DNA of 64,000 nucleotides from Gymnopus androsaceus JB14 (Eukaryota; Basidiomycota; Agaricomycetes; Agaricales; Omphalotaceae), in assembly GCA_009733575.1 (NCBI GenBank), contig ML769449.1, positions 124,001 through 188,000 on the forward strand. The letters are read 5' to 3'. Positions 1 to 11,133 of this stretch are shown here, piece by piece (position 1 is the stretch's first letter; the number at the start of each line of letters is the position of its first letter). Both the position numbers and the translations under genes were made by a program. Below the pieces are notes generated by a model. The model was not told the origin of the DNA, did no database searches, and worked only from the letters and a program-made list of their open reading frames with translations.

Positions 1-196
1 CCTGGGCTTAATAGAAAGCTAGAATTTTCCTTCATCTAATTATAGCGGGCACCCACGAGTGGCACTTGTACCACTCTCTGAGGCGACCTAGTTAGCCTGG
101 GAAAAAGGGTACAACTTTGAACACCTCAGGTATCCTAGTCATCCTAGGTGTCCTGACTCCTGGGAAATTCTGGGGCATATCCCAGGATGCCCCAGG

Positions 197-1449
197 TAGT
201 GATGTGCCAGCTAGGTCTCAGAGCCCTTGAACTCTCTGAGCCAGGCCTGGCCGGAGCCGTCTCTAGGGCTTGCTGGGGCTCAAGGCCAGGTTCAGATTTT
301 TGGAACCCCTGAGCTGGGGTGTTGGGCCAGGGCTCAGAGCACCTAATTTAATAGTGGAATAGAGGTTTTTTCTGTGAAAATTAACCATATTTTACAGAAA
401 TACAGAACTTTTGAACCATTCATAACCTCATTTCAAGCAATGAAATACTATCTTCTGCTATGGAATAATGTGTAAGCATGATAAATAGTATACAACAAGT
501 CTACAAATCATGTAGATTTTAGTCTGTTACTGTTTATCTGTCAGTGTAATGTCCTATAACATTCAAGGGGTACCAGGATTATGGTCCATTACTGTACCAT
601 TTTGACCACTAGTTGAGCAATTTTTAGTGTCACAGGTCGGATTTAATCTGCCATCTGTTCATTCATCTGCATCATGTGTCACCGACACAGAGTTCAATTC
701 AGTGTGGTCATGGTGCCGCAGGCCCGCTCCGGAGCTCGTATTAGGTGCTTCACACCTTCATTAAATTGTAAGTTCAGGACCTATACATCACGCATCACTG
801 ATGTGAAAAATTGGGAGTTCAGAGGTGCTGCATCACACATCACTGAACTAACAGTTGAAATGGTACAGTACACTCTGTAGGTGGCTGGTTGCTGCCAAGA
901 GGCCACTAAAACATTTTTTCAAACCTATCTTTCAGAGGCTCTGAGAGCTTTGAAGGGTCAAATATGCTATTGGTAATTGTTATAGGTATTCATCTGTAGC
1001 TAATACATGCGGAATGGAAGAATTAAGCTTGGAAATAGGCATCAGTGGGAGATATTTATGAGGTCATCTTCATATGTCATCAAGATTTGTAAGACACCAA
1101 TAAGATTATTACCATGCATGGTATATCAGACATCATGTGGGTGTTGCATGGGTGGTTGCCCCTTCGAGGCCCTTGAAATATTTTTCAGCATGGTGTAATA
1201 AAATTAAAAATAAATTCGGACCCCCTTGATAAGGTTGTACTTGGTGTATACAATCTATTTTACATTAGATGTATTACTTGTATGATATTTGTTCTTGATA
1301 AACACTGAGATTTTTCTATATGCATTGAGCCAGGGCCTGAGCCTGAGCTGGGCCCTAGCCGAGCCTGAGCCGTCATGTAGGACCCAGCTCAACATTTTGA
1401 TCAGCCCTGGCCAGGGCTTTTGAGCCGGGCCCCAGCCGGCATATCACTA
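197..1449. mobile_element. Non-autonomous hAT-like DNA element
   Basis: The left end reads TAGTGATGTGCCAGCTAGG and the reverse complement of the right end reads TAGTGATATGCCGGCTGGG, an imperfect terminal inverted repeat starting TAGTG as in fungal hAT elements. Both ends carry dense GAGCC/GGCTC words (about 215-330 and 1325-1440), typical hAT subterminal repeats. No transposase reading frame is seen inside. The 8-bp flanks (GCCCCAGG and GCTCTGAA) do not match, so the target duplication is lost or the insertion is old. The hAT assignment is inference from the termini. Confidence 0.5.
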
Positions 1450-3633
1450 GCTCTGAACAGTTCGCTCAAGAACTGTGGGCATCATACACGTTTTGCTGGT
1501 GCTAGCAGTAAGTAAATTGGAATTCATAAAAACAGTCTAACAGAAACTTGAATCCTACTGTTACAATTGTGCAGGACCCAGATGTCAGTTTGTTAATGGA
1601 TGAGTACATTCTATGAGTTGGAGATACCCGGAATGAAAGCTACAGGTGTGAAATGAACCTACTGTGACGGTAATTTAAAATCCTATTTTTTTCTCAACAT
1701 TAACTGTAGGAGAACATTCCAAACGAACAGCTATTCGCTGTTACTGCCTGTGCCTTTCGAGCATACTGACAGTCAGTGAGAAGGTGCTGGTTTGAATATT
1801 CTCCCGGCTGTTGGAATTCATGAATCTTTGAGAAATAATTTGAGGCTGGACAGCTGGTTTTATCTCGGAGTCGTGTGTTATATCATTAGCTGAAATTGGA
1901 TTCTGTATGAAAAAATTAGGGTAACAGGGTTGCGAACGTATGGAAAGCCGGAAGGAGGTCCGAAGGCCTCGCTCTCTCTGAATGATCGGAATCATTTTGC
2001 CTAATAGATTCTCGGTGATTAATCTATATGGGGTATTAGGACCTCAATCACTGCATCAAAAGCACGCAATGGTTGCTCTTCCGAATAAATGATTAATCAA
2101 TTCAACAACTAATGCTGCCCTTCAAAAATTCATATTGTAACAGTAGGCTTATAAGCTTGGAAGTTTGGAACACAGAATAGTTTAGTTATTAACATGCCTC
2201 TTGCAGTGGATTCAATTGTAGTTACTCCACTAGAATTAAGTAATAAGATAGCACCAGAATTGATCTACAGTCAAATATCTCATATGGAATAAGGTCATGT
2301 GGAATATCCCTCATATGGAATAAGATATTCCATTCCCCGAGCTGGGAGGCGGGAATATTCCATGGAACCGTAGTCCGGAATACGGAATATGGTTTGAGGA
2401 ATTTTTGGCAGAGTATTCCATATGACGAACACAGAGTTCAATTAAAAAAAGTGTTGATATGTTGAAGAAAATGGAATAATTGGTTGATGAATATGCTTGC
2501 TTGAGACTTGAAATCAATCAAACATACTTATTGTATCATTGTAGAACAAAAAATAGGAAAGTAAAATGACCTTATATGATATGGAATATCCATCATATGG
2601 AATACAATTTGGTTTTCCCAACTGTATTCCATATTAGGTATTCAGCTGTACTTGTGCCATTTTTATTCTCCCCAGCACTCCCCACCATATTTGATAATAG
2701 ATATCAATTCAATATTGTAGCTTGGACTCTTGGAGGAGCCAAATTTTTATGATTTTATCAAAGTAAAATGCCCAGGTTCCAGGAGTCAGGACAACTATTT
2801 TAGCTTATCTAATATTGTACTGGAGCTGCTTGGTGTCAGTCAGTCTTGTCAACTCTACAAGCACAGAAGATGCAGTGACTGATAAAAGGAGCTTAGACTC
2901 AAAAGAAGGAAATCGGAGAGGAGGGAATTTCACCTTTTGCTTGTTAACAGTTGTAACAAGCTGGGCCCAAGGATAAAAGTGAAGTTCATGGGAATGAGGA
3001 AAAGCAAGTAAAGATGTTGATTTGATGAATTTAAGCCTCAGTAAAGGTAAGAATTACAGGGGTTTAAATAGTGATAAGTAAGGAGCCAATAAAAGGAGAA
3101 TGATCTCAGACTTAGAAAGGGAGATAATGTAAGGATTTGCCCTCATCTCCTCCAGCTCCCAGTTACCTTAAATGCACATATATGCACTTTATTGTGCTGC
3201 ATTCAACCTCAGGCTCCTCAGGATTAATTCTTACTTGCATACTTAGATATATCTGGCCTTCATCAGCAAACCTGGATGTTCTCCAGAGAGCATCAGTACA
3301 CTGAAACAGACAAGTGATCAATAAGAATTAAAAAACTCACCCTGAGCTTGCACATGAGAGATAATAGTGTCCAAAGACTCTCATGAGAGTTCAATCACTG
3401 TGAAGTGTTCATGGTACTAACAAAAAATGTCCAATTTATCTAGGAAACAGAATGTGTATTAATGGAGTGAGGTCAAGTCTGTAGCAGTAATTAAAAATGT
3501 CATAAGTCGCAAAGGAATAGGAGTATAGCGCCCGGTGATAGGAATCTTTGAATCCCCAAGTGAGGCCTACTTGCAAGTTATGATTTGGCCCTACAATTTG
3601 GCCTCATGTCCAACACTAAGGTCTCCTAAGGTT
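1450..3633. other. Intergenic, repeat remnants only
   Basis: No convincing gene is seen. The stretch contains a copy of a dispersed repeat (about 1930-2110, also present on the minus strand near 48700-48835, sharing GGAAAGCCGGAAGG and GGCCTCGCT words) and a palindrome-rich block at 2281-2640. The remainder is AT-rich with frequent stops in all frames. Confidence 0.5.
2281..2640. repeat. Palindromic GGAATA/TATTCC repeat block
   Basis: The words GGAATA and TATTCC recur many times, and CATATGGAATA is itself inverted as TATTCCATATG. A direct repeat of about 28 bp occurs at 2295-2322 and 2577-2604 around the core TGGAATATCC, followed by TCATATGGAATA. It looks like a small fold-back element or MITE cluster; no clean ends were found. 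Confidence 0.4.
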
Positions 3634-3735
3634 GATTGCAAAGCTCTGAGACGTATGTATGTCTGCGGAGTGGACAGGAGCAAACAGGTAGATGTCTAGG
3701 AAAGGTGAGAGTAAGGATGAAATCCTTACATTGTT
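3634..3735 (+). repeat. Dispersed repeat, relative at 48276-48368
   Basis: This stretch and 48276-48368 share GCGGAGTGG, the word GATGAAATCCTTACA and intervening similarity. Upstream, AAGGTTGATTG at about 3629 matches 47714-47724, where the second copy is interrupted by a hAT-type MITE. The repeat class is not recognised. Confidence 0.4.
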
Positions 3736-3740
3736 TTGCA

Positions 3741-4104
3741 TGTTGGAATATCAAAGGTAAATATATCTTATCGAAAGATACATGGAACACTTTCTCATAG
3801 TCTCCACTTGTTTGTATCATCATCCCATGCACTCCACTATTATTGTCTCGCAGAACTCCACTCAGTCTCTCGCCGTATCCACTTGCTCTCTCGTAGTACC
3901 CACTTTGTCATGTGCATAGTAGCCACAAGTATTCACGCAGTAGCCACTTGCCTGATATATTGTTTGTACTTAGGACTGTATATAAGCTTAGGTACCATAC
4001 CCTGTAATAACACCGTCGTCCCCCATTGATCTGTGTGATCGCTACTACTAAGTCCTGTGTGGACTTACTGCTGCTACTTCCTATTTACGAATGTAACTCT
4101 AATA
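3741..4104 (+). repeat. 5' LTR of the copia element
   Basis: The 364-bp direct repeat contains a possible promoter region (TATATAAGCTTAGG near 3978). It is followed directly by GGTTATGGGCCCCGG, the expected primer-binding position next to the LTR. It aligns over its whole length with 9080-9443. Confidence 0.92.
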
Positions 4105-4119
4105 GGTTATGGGCCCCGG
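4105..4119 (+). other. Putative primer-binding site
   Basis: GGTTATGGGCCCCGG begins immediately after the 5' LTR, where reverse transcription of LTR elements is primed by a host tRNA. The tRNA was not identified. Confidence 0.5.
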
Positions 4120-4825
4120 CCTTAACCATTGACGCATCATATTGCCGTAACTCTTGTTCATGCCACCCAGGCCAAATCCTCCACCACTATGAACTCGACA
4201 GGAGATAAAATCATCGGAACAAGCACCACCACCAGTAACTTGACAACGTTCCATCGCATCGGAACAAGCTAGCTCATTGAGTAGCAAAGCTGTAATGCCA
4301 CAGCAGAGATCAGCACCATTACCTCCCACAGACGACACTGTTCCTTGTAAAGGACACCCACACATCTTTGGCATCAATGAATTAGTCAACAGGTACAAAA
4401 GCCAAACCACTGGAAGGTGGAGCCAGTGCGACAAACAACATTGCCTAAATTGATACGATGTACCTTGGACAGGTAAATTTTAGCAGATTTTGCAAAACCC
4501 ATTGCAAAAGAGCAGGAGCAAATTATCAGAACTCACTTACAAGACATCGCCAACAACAAAGACAACAACGAAGAAGAGGATACTGAAGCACCAGCTGCTC
4601 AGCCTATAGCATCATCCTCCCAACAGCATACTCTCGCTCCAACACAATCACCTGCACCGAAACGCGAACCTTCCCCACCTACTCCTCCACAACCATCTGT
4701 ACAGGGCACCGCACCCCAGTTTCCATATTCAAATACGGAACCACCTTCTCCACACAGATCCCCATCACCATCAGATCCCGGATCACCAGGCGCTTTAATT
4801 GCTGATTCCAATGACAACGACGAAA

Positions 4826-6071
4826 TGTCTAAAGCAAACAAAGCCTTTGATAAGGTTACAACCTTAAAGTCAGATGGATCAAATTGGGACACGTGGAAAA
4901 CTTCGAGTGGAATTTGCAGCCAGATCTATCAGCTGTCAGCGTTATTTGGAATGGAATCTGCAACCTGATCTTGCCCAAGGATCAGATGACAAGCACAGGG
5001 GAAAGGATAGTGATTTGCTTAATGCAATCATTGGCAGGTTATCGGATGGGATACTCCGAAGGTATAGGCACTGACAACAACATGAAGCAGTTGTGGGAAA
5101 ATTTACTCGCTGATTATGATTCTAAAAACGCTCTCACTGAATCATTTTTGCAAAGATGACTTCACACCATGCGATGCACGGACCCATCCAAGGTCAATAA
5201 ACATTTGGATGACATGATTAGCATCCGCGACGACCTCACAACTAGAGGAATTGATATCAACGACAATATATTCATGAACACCATTATGTCCTCTGTCCCT
5301 GACACCTTCAAAGCTACAATAAACGCATTAGCTGTTTTCTCCGCTAAATTAGACAAGAAGCTCAGTCCTGTGGAGCTCGTCTCTACCATTTGTGCTGAAT
5401 CAATGGTACACCAAATGCGACATGATCACAAGAAGGAATCGGCAAACTATGCCGGTAACAGGGGAAGAGGAGGTTTCCGAGGTCGTGGAAATTCCTTCAG
5501 AGGAAATTCCCGAGGCAGAGGCAGAGGCCGCGGAGGATCAATGAGTCGTCAGGACTCCGTTTGTTACAACTGCAGAGGTAAAGGTCACTTTGGAAATCAA
5601 TGTCCATCAGAGAAATGCAGTCAGGCCAACAAGGCTAAGGAGATGAAAGCTCCTAAAGAGAAGCAGACGAAGAAGTTGGATGGGAACTGGAGAGACAGTC
5701 CAAAGAACAACGAAGTGGCATCCTCATCCATGATTGAGGAAATACCAGAGTCATCATGGGCAGCAATCGAAATTCCCGCTAAGCATGGGAATCTTGTTTT
5801 TGATTTTTCCGAAATAGCTGATAAATTCAAATTAGCTCTTTCATTGCCGAGCAATCACAGATGTCAGAAATACACCTGTGATGCGGTGCAAGACATTAAA
5901 GTTGACACTCCGCCGCCTCTTACTCTTAACAATGAAGAGGAGGAAGAAGTATACGTCGATGCTTACGCTGCAGCCCACAGTTACGGAGCAATTCTTTTTG
6001 ACTCCGGATGCTCTACCAACATGACACCACTCACCGATGAACTCAGGAATCAAAGGGAGATTCCAACATGA
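4826..6071 (+). pseudogene. Degenerate copia Gag and protease
   Basis: The retroelement capsid and nucleocapsid part begins around ATG 4826 with a copia Gag N-terminal pattern (KLDGSNWxTW-like). It breaks into two further frames between about 4874 and 5159, so at least two frameshifts are present. From 5169 the frame is open to 6071. It contains an Arg/Gly-rich stretch, a zinc knuckle CYNCRGKGHFGNQC (CX2CX4HX4C) and the protease motif LFDSGCSTNM with the catalytic DSG. A stop at 6069-6071 separates it from integrase. Capsid self-assembly and polyprotein cleavage are the known family roles; this copy cannot make the full polyprotein. Confidence 0.85.
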
Positions 6072-7377
6072 GTCATTCAGGCTGCTAATGCAGAAACCTT
6101 CACAGCAAACATCTCCGGCACACTCCATCTGGAACTTCCAACATTTGAAAAAGAGATAAGAATGTTAAAGCTCCCTAACACCCTTATATGTCCTGACACT
6201 CCCAACACACTTGTATCACTGGGAAAACTCGACAATGATGGTTATGCCATCCACACCGCAAATGGTATAATGATGATCAGAGATCGCCAGGGGAAACTCG
6301 TGGGAATTACCCCAAAGACTAATGGACTATACCAGATCCCATCACGGGAACACGCTTATTCAACTAAGATTGGCAGATTGGTATCTCTTTACGAGGCACA
6401 CTGCATCTTAGGTCATCTTAACTATGCTTATGTGAAGCATATGTTCCAAGACAACCAGGTTCGTGGAATTGGATTGGATCCGAAACAAATGGACAAACCA
6501 GAATGCCGCGCTTGTATACTTGGGAAAGCATCCAGGTATCCTACCGCTCAGATGCGATCATCTCCCCATGTGGAGAAATTTGGAGACATCTTCCACATGG
6601 ACATATGGGGACCAGCACAAGTCAGAACGGTAAACCATTGCACTTACACACTGACTTTAGTTGACAAAGCAACTGATTGGTTGGAGGAACCCCAAATGAA
6701 GTCAAAGGACGAGTCATTTGCACAGTACATGGTTCTCCAAACAGGTCTCCCAACACAATACGGCACAACTGTTAAAGTTCTCCATTCTGATCAAGGGAGA
6801 GAATTTCTCAGTAATGAATTCACAGCATATCTGGAACAGTATTGGGACATGACAACGTCTCACAGTACACAACACCCCGGAACACAATGGTATAGTGGAA
6901 CATGCACATCGAACGTTGCTTAACACAGTTCAAAGTCTTTTGATCTCATCAGGACTTCCGAAATGACTTTGGGGATTCATGATGAAATATGCGGTATATG
7001 TTTGGAACAGGACACCAAAGAAGGCCATTGGAATGGCCACTCCATACAAGAAACGGTTTGGTATTAAACCAGACATTACTAATCTTTGCATCTTTGGCAG
7101 TATCATTTATGTTAAATGAGAAAAGGAACCTGGCAAATTGGAACTACAGGCCCAGGAAGGATGCTGGATAGGACTCAAACCCGAATCGAATGGTCACTAC
7201 ATCTACTGGCCAACACGTCACACTGTCACAATGGAGAGGAACGTAGTTTTCTCTGACAGGCAGATCCAACCTGTTGAAGGGGAGGATGGAAATTTGGGAA
7301 ATTTAGAAACATTGGTCACCGAGTCGGAACAGCTGTCATACCAGTTCCAGAAGAAATTGCCAAACCAATTGCACTAG
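6072..7377 (+). pseudogene. Degenerate copia integrase
   Basis: After the Gag/protease stop, translation resumes with the GAG-pre-integrase zinc-binding region (HCILGHLNY ... CRACILGKAS, an HHCC-type pattern). The integrase core follows with DIW (first catalytic Asp, about 6600) and HSDQGREF (second Asp, about 6787-6810). A one-base slip near 6887 moves the segment with the third acidic residue (VEHAHRT) into another frame. A stop near 6965 and another slip near 7117 precede the C-terminal WIGLKPESNGHYIYWP region characteristic of copia integrases. The family integrates the cDNA copy; this one is inactive. Confidence 0.82.
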
Positions 7378-9072
7378 ACAAAGTATCTGGCAAACGAGTC
7401 AGACAACCCACCAAGAAGATCAGGGATGTCATTGAAGGACTTGGAGAAGGAAGTGATGAGTTGCGACATCTTACCACATCTCTAGGTCAGGTAACATCAG
7501 AAATTGAATCTGATCCTTTATCTGTTGCAGAAGCTATGTGACGACCTGACAGCTCCAAATGGTACAATGCCATGAAGGACGAAATCTCCAGACTCCAGGA
7601 GCGTGGAACCTACACAATTGTCACTCCACCTCCAGATGCAAATATTCTCACATCCAAATGGGTCTATCGGACCAAGAAGGATGAAAGAGGTCACCTTACA
7701 GGACACTGAGCTTGTCTTGTTGTATGTGGATTTAATCAGATCCCAGACATTGACTACTTCCCAGACAAAACCTTCGCATCTGTTGCGAAACTTGCATCAG
7801 CCCATGCTATACTCAGCATTGGAGCTGAGAAGAGCATGATTATCCACCAAATGGATGTGAAATGTGCTTACTTTTACAGGAAATTAGACAACAATGAGCG
7901 CATTTTTATGAAGGCACCTCCAGGCATTGATATAGGATTAAAACCAGGTCAAACCTTACGGCTTAAACTTGCACTTTACGGACTTAAACAAGCCGGTCGA
8001 CAATGGTACATGCAATTCAGGGAAATCATGACCCAGTTGGGGTTTAAACGATCTGATTTTGATCACGCTGTTTTCTATCGCACTAATCCCTTCACCATCA
8101 TTTTCATACATGTTGACTACATGACATTGGTTACCAAAACCCTGGCCATCATGGAGAAACTAAAGAAAGATATTGGAGCTATAATCGAAGTTGTTGATTC
8201 CGGAGAAATCCATTGGCTACTTGGGATCAAGATCCAAAGATCTCTCCATGATAGAACAATTCACTTATCCCAGCGGTCATACATTGACGCCATACTCTGT
8301 CGCTATGGATTCTCGGATATAAAGCCACTCTCTATTCCCTTTGATCCCCACATCCACCTCACCAAAGACCAATCACCCAAAACGGTCAAGGATATCTCTT
8401 TTATGCGCGACAAACCCTACAGAGAGGCCCTTGGTGCTCTCCAGTACTTATCCGATTGCTACGAGACCTGACATCACATATGCAGTCTCTATCCTTGCTT
8501 GCTTTTCACAAAACCCCGGCATCACTCATTGGAACGGTGTACGCCGTGTTTATGCCTATCTCAAATACACTCGAGACTTTTGGCTCAGTACGAGCAACCA
8601 GGAGACAGTCCAAGGCTACACAGATGCGGATGGTATGTCCCAAGAGGACCGACATGCTATTTCCAGGTATGTTTTTATGTTGAATGGCGGAGCAGTATCT
8701 TGGTTGTCGAAACGACAGGACACCATTTCTTTATCTACCATGGAAGCCGAGTATATCACTTTGACCCATGCGGCAAAGGAAGCAATCTGGCTTAGGAATC
8801 TTTTATCGGAAATCTTTGGTCCCATTACTCATGCGATCCCTATCATGTCAGATAATCAGTCCGCCATCGCATTGGCGAAGGATGATTGTTTTCATGCCAG
8901 GACCAAACACATTGATATCCGATACCACCTCATCTGCTACGTCATTGAGGAAGGTAAAATTCATCTTACTTACTGCCCTACTGAAAACATGATGGCAAAC
9001 ATCTTCACCGAAGCCTTATCTTCGATGAAAGCCAAACATTTTGCAGCATCCATGAGATTATCAAAGGTTTGA
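7378..9072 (+). pseudogene. Degenerate copia reverse transcriptase and RNase H
   Basis: The reverse transcriptase is recognisable from about 7545. SKWVYRTKKDE, the QMDVKCAY motif and LALYGLKQAGRQWY are present. The catalytic box reads HVDYM where the family has (Y/H)VDDM, so one metal-binding Asp is replaced by Tyr at about 8120. Stops occur near 7539 and 7708, and the frame changes near 8460. RNase H runs to 9072 with TDADG, SWLSKRQ, STMEAEY, DNQSAIALAK and ARTKHIDIRYH. It is followed directly by the polypurine tract and the 3' LTR. The enzyme would copy element RNA into DNA in cytoplasmic particles; this copy is dead. Confidence 0.88.
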
Positions 9073-9079
9073 AGGGGAG
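9070..9079 (+). other. Polypurine tract of the copia element
   Basis: TGAAGGGGAG lies directly before the 3' LTR, the position used to prime plus-strand cDNA synthesis. The same word appears in reverse complement next to the LTR of the minus-strand relic (13704-13713). Confidence 0.7.
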
Positions 9080-9443
9080 TGTTGGAATATCAAAGGTAAA
9101 TATATCTTATCGAACTATACATGGAACACTTTCTCATAGTCTCCACTTGTTTGTATCATCATCCCATGCACTCCACTATTATCGTCTCGCAGAACTCCAC
9201 TCAGTCTCTTGCCGTATCCACTTGCTCTCTCGTAGTACCCACTTCACCATGTGCATAGTAGCCACAAGTATTCACGCAGTAGCCACTTGCCCAATATATT
9301 GTTTGTACTTAGGACTATATATAAGCTTAGGTACCATACCCTGTAATAACACTGTTGTCCCCCATCGATCTGTGTGATCGCTACTACTAAGTCCTGTGTG
9401 GACTTACTGCTGCTACTTCCTATTTAGGAACATAACTCTAATA
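9080..9443 (+). repeat. 3' LTR of the copia element
   Basis: This 364-bp repeat is the same length as the 5' LTR. About 13 of the 16 differences I counted are transitions. It is followed by the target duplication TTGCA at 9444-9448. Confidence 0.92.
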
Positions 9444-9583
9444 TTGCAAATCTCATATAAGTATGTCCTGAAACAAACTTTGTACCACTGCTTTATTTTC
9501 TAGGTCTTTATTACTGAAGTACACAGTCCAGAATTACAGTTATTAGACCATAATATTTGGGTAGATTTCTTTTCTTTCACCTC

Positions 9584-9699
9584 GCTGAAGTTGAACTGCA
9601 ATATGAAGAAAAATATTATGTGAGCAGAGGTTTCCCAGGTCCTTGACAGTTGCCATCAACGGAACTGTCAAAAATGAGCGAGTCCTTCCAGCTTTCCAC
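9584..9699 (-). repeat. Dispersed repeat, relative at 45733-45861
   Basis: Read on the minus strand, it shares TTGACAGTTCCGTTGATGGC, CTGTCAAGGACC and CACATAATATTTTTCTTCAT with 45733-45861 on the plus strand. The shared head word (GGAAAGC, GGAAGG, CTCGCT) also occurs near 1937-1975 and, inverted, near 48809-48834. The repeat class is not recognised. Confidence 0.55.
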
Positions 9700-11133
9700 A
9701 CGAAAGGATTGATACGACATTCAAAAGGACAATGGTGAACTTGATTGAATGATTGTGTCAAAGAATGGGCATCTATCTCTCATACCAAAAATGGACAAAT
9801 TTCTGCTGAGCAGAAATTTGAACAGAAATCAGATATATCAATAAGTATGTCAGCACTATAGACATATAAACAGAAATGTATGTATTCATTAGTATTGAAA
9901 GATTTACTGAAATTTTTCCAATCAGTTCAACATTTAAGTCAAAAGAAAGGATAAGGCAACTATACTGTCTATACAAGAAAATCTTCTCATGCACATATGA
10001 TAAATCTGTATACACATAATCGATTAATATATTAGTTTTTGTGTGTTTTGTGCAGAAAACAACGTCCCTCCAGCGGGAGCTGATACCGTTTTGGGAAGGA
10101 AATCTCAAATGGCATAGGTAGCTGGTGGTTGACGTCGAATCCAGTATGCAAGGAGTGCAAGGGTAGGATAGAAATCACATTACCCAAACATACCACATGG
10201 AGCCATGCTCCCAGAGCCATGCTCCCAGAGCCAAAAACGGGGCATGACAGCAATCACATGATCTTTCGATGCCGGAGGTGGGGTTGTCAAAAAGAATTAT
10301 CCCTTGTTAACAGTTATTAATCTCTTTCCGTGAGTCACAGAGAGAGCCAGGAACAGGCAGGGAAGTTAGACTGTGGCATCTGACACTGAGTGAAAAGGAA
10401 CTAAATTTGGGGGCAGACAGGGAGCCTTGAGTCCCATGCAAGGCTTCCAATGTTGTAGACTACTCTATATATCATACATAATGGATTCTGGAATGATCTA
10501 GTGTTGAATTAGACATGAGGAGACAGTGAGAACAGCAGACAAAATGTCTACATTTGGGGCAGGCAAGGATGAGCGGACACACTTGTAAGTAATCTGAATC
10601 AAACTCATTGCATAGTCCAAGCACATTCAAAGGACAGTCCTGAGCCAAGACTCAACTAAGAGAGCTTTGAAGTAGCCCAGAGGCATCCAACATCATAGAA
10701 AATGGATGTGACAAATGCGTGACAATGGTGTGATGGGTTTCTGAATAACGATTTGCAAGAAACCCAGGGTTTCCACTCATAATGGGGTTTCCCATTAGAA
10801 TTATCCTAGATGGACAAGAGAACCATGGATAATTTGTATTTGAGTAGTGAAATCCCTTCATGTGTCTTTATCTTATTTAAAAGAGTAACAACTCAATCAA
10901 GGAATTTTAGGCGCTTGTCTTCCAGCAGTGAGATGCGGTGGTTGATAAGGTCCCAGAAAAAACCAAGGAAGACCATATAGAATGTGAAACAGTCTCCGGT
11001 CTTGGGTGGATGCCATGGTATACCTAGTGTTGCAATACTTTCCATGCAAAAATCTTGGTCTAAGGAATAGTGGAAATTCCCATCTTCAAAACTGCCTGTT
11101 GGGTCATGGAATCATAGAACTCTCATATCATCT
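9700..11133. other. Intergenic, nothing recognised
   Basis: No gene is supported. Visible structures are a palindrome AAATTTCTGCTGAGCAGAAATTT at 9796-9818 and a 14-bp tandem duplication (AGCCATGCTCCCAG twice, about 10201-10228). The sequence is otherwise AT-rich and low in coding signal. Confidence 0.4.

Larger units (their letters stand above)
3741..9443 (+). mobile_element. Ty1/copia LTR retrotransposon, complete but decayed
   Basis: The element is 5703 bp with two 364-bp LTRs starting TGTTGGAATATC and ending CTCTAATA (ancestrally CTCTAACA). It is flanked by a perfect 5-bp duplication TTGCA (3736-3740 and 9444-9448). Internal order is Gag with CCHC knuckle, protease, integrase, reverse transcriptase and RNase H, the Ty1/copia order. 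The coding region has several frameshifts and stops, and the LTRs differ at about 16 positions, mostly transitions, so the insertion is old and inactive. A relic of the same family lies on the minus strand at 13341-14833. Confidence 0.95.

Noticed and set aside
197..1449. An 8-bp target duplication for the first hAT-like element
   Set aside because: The flanks GCCCCAGG and GCTCTGAA match at only three of eight positions, so no duplication is claimed.
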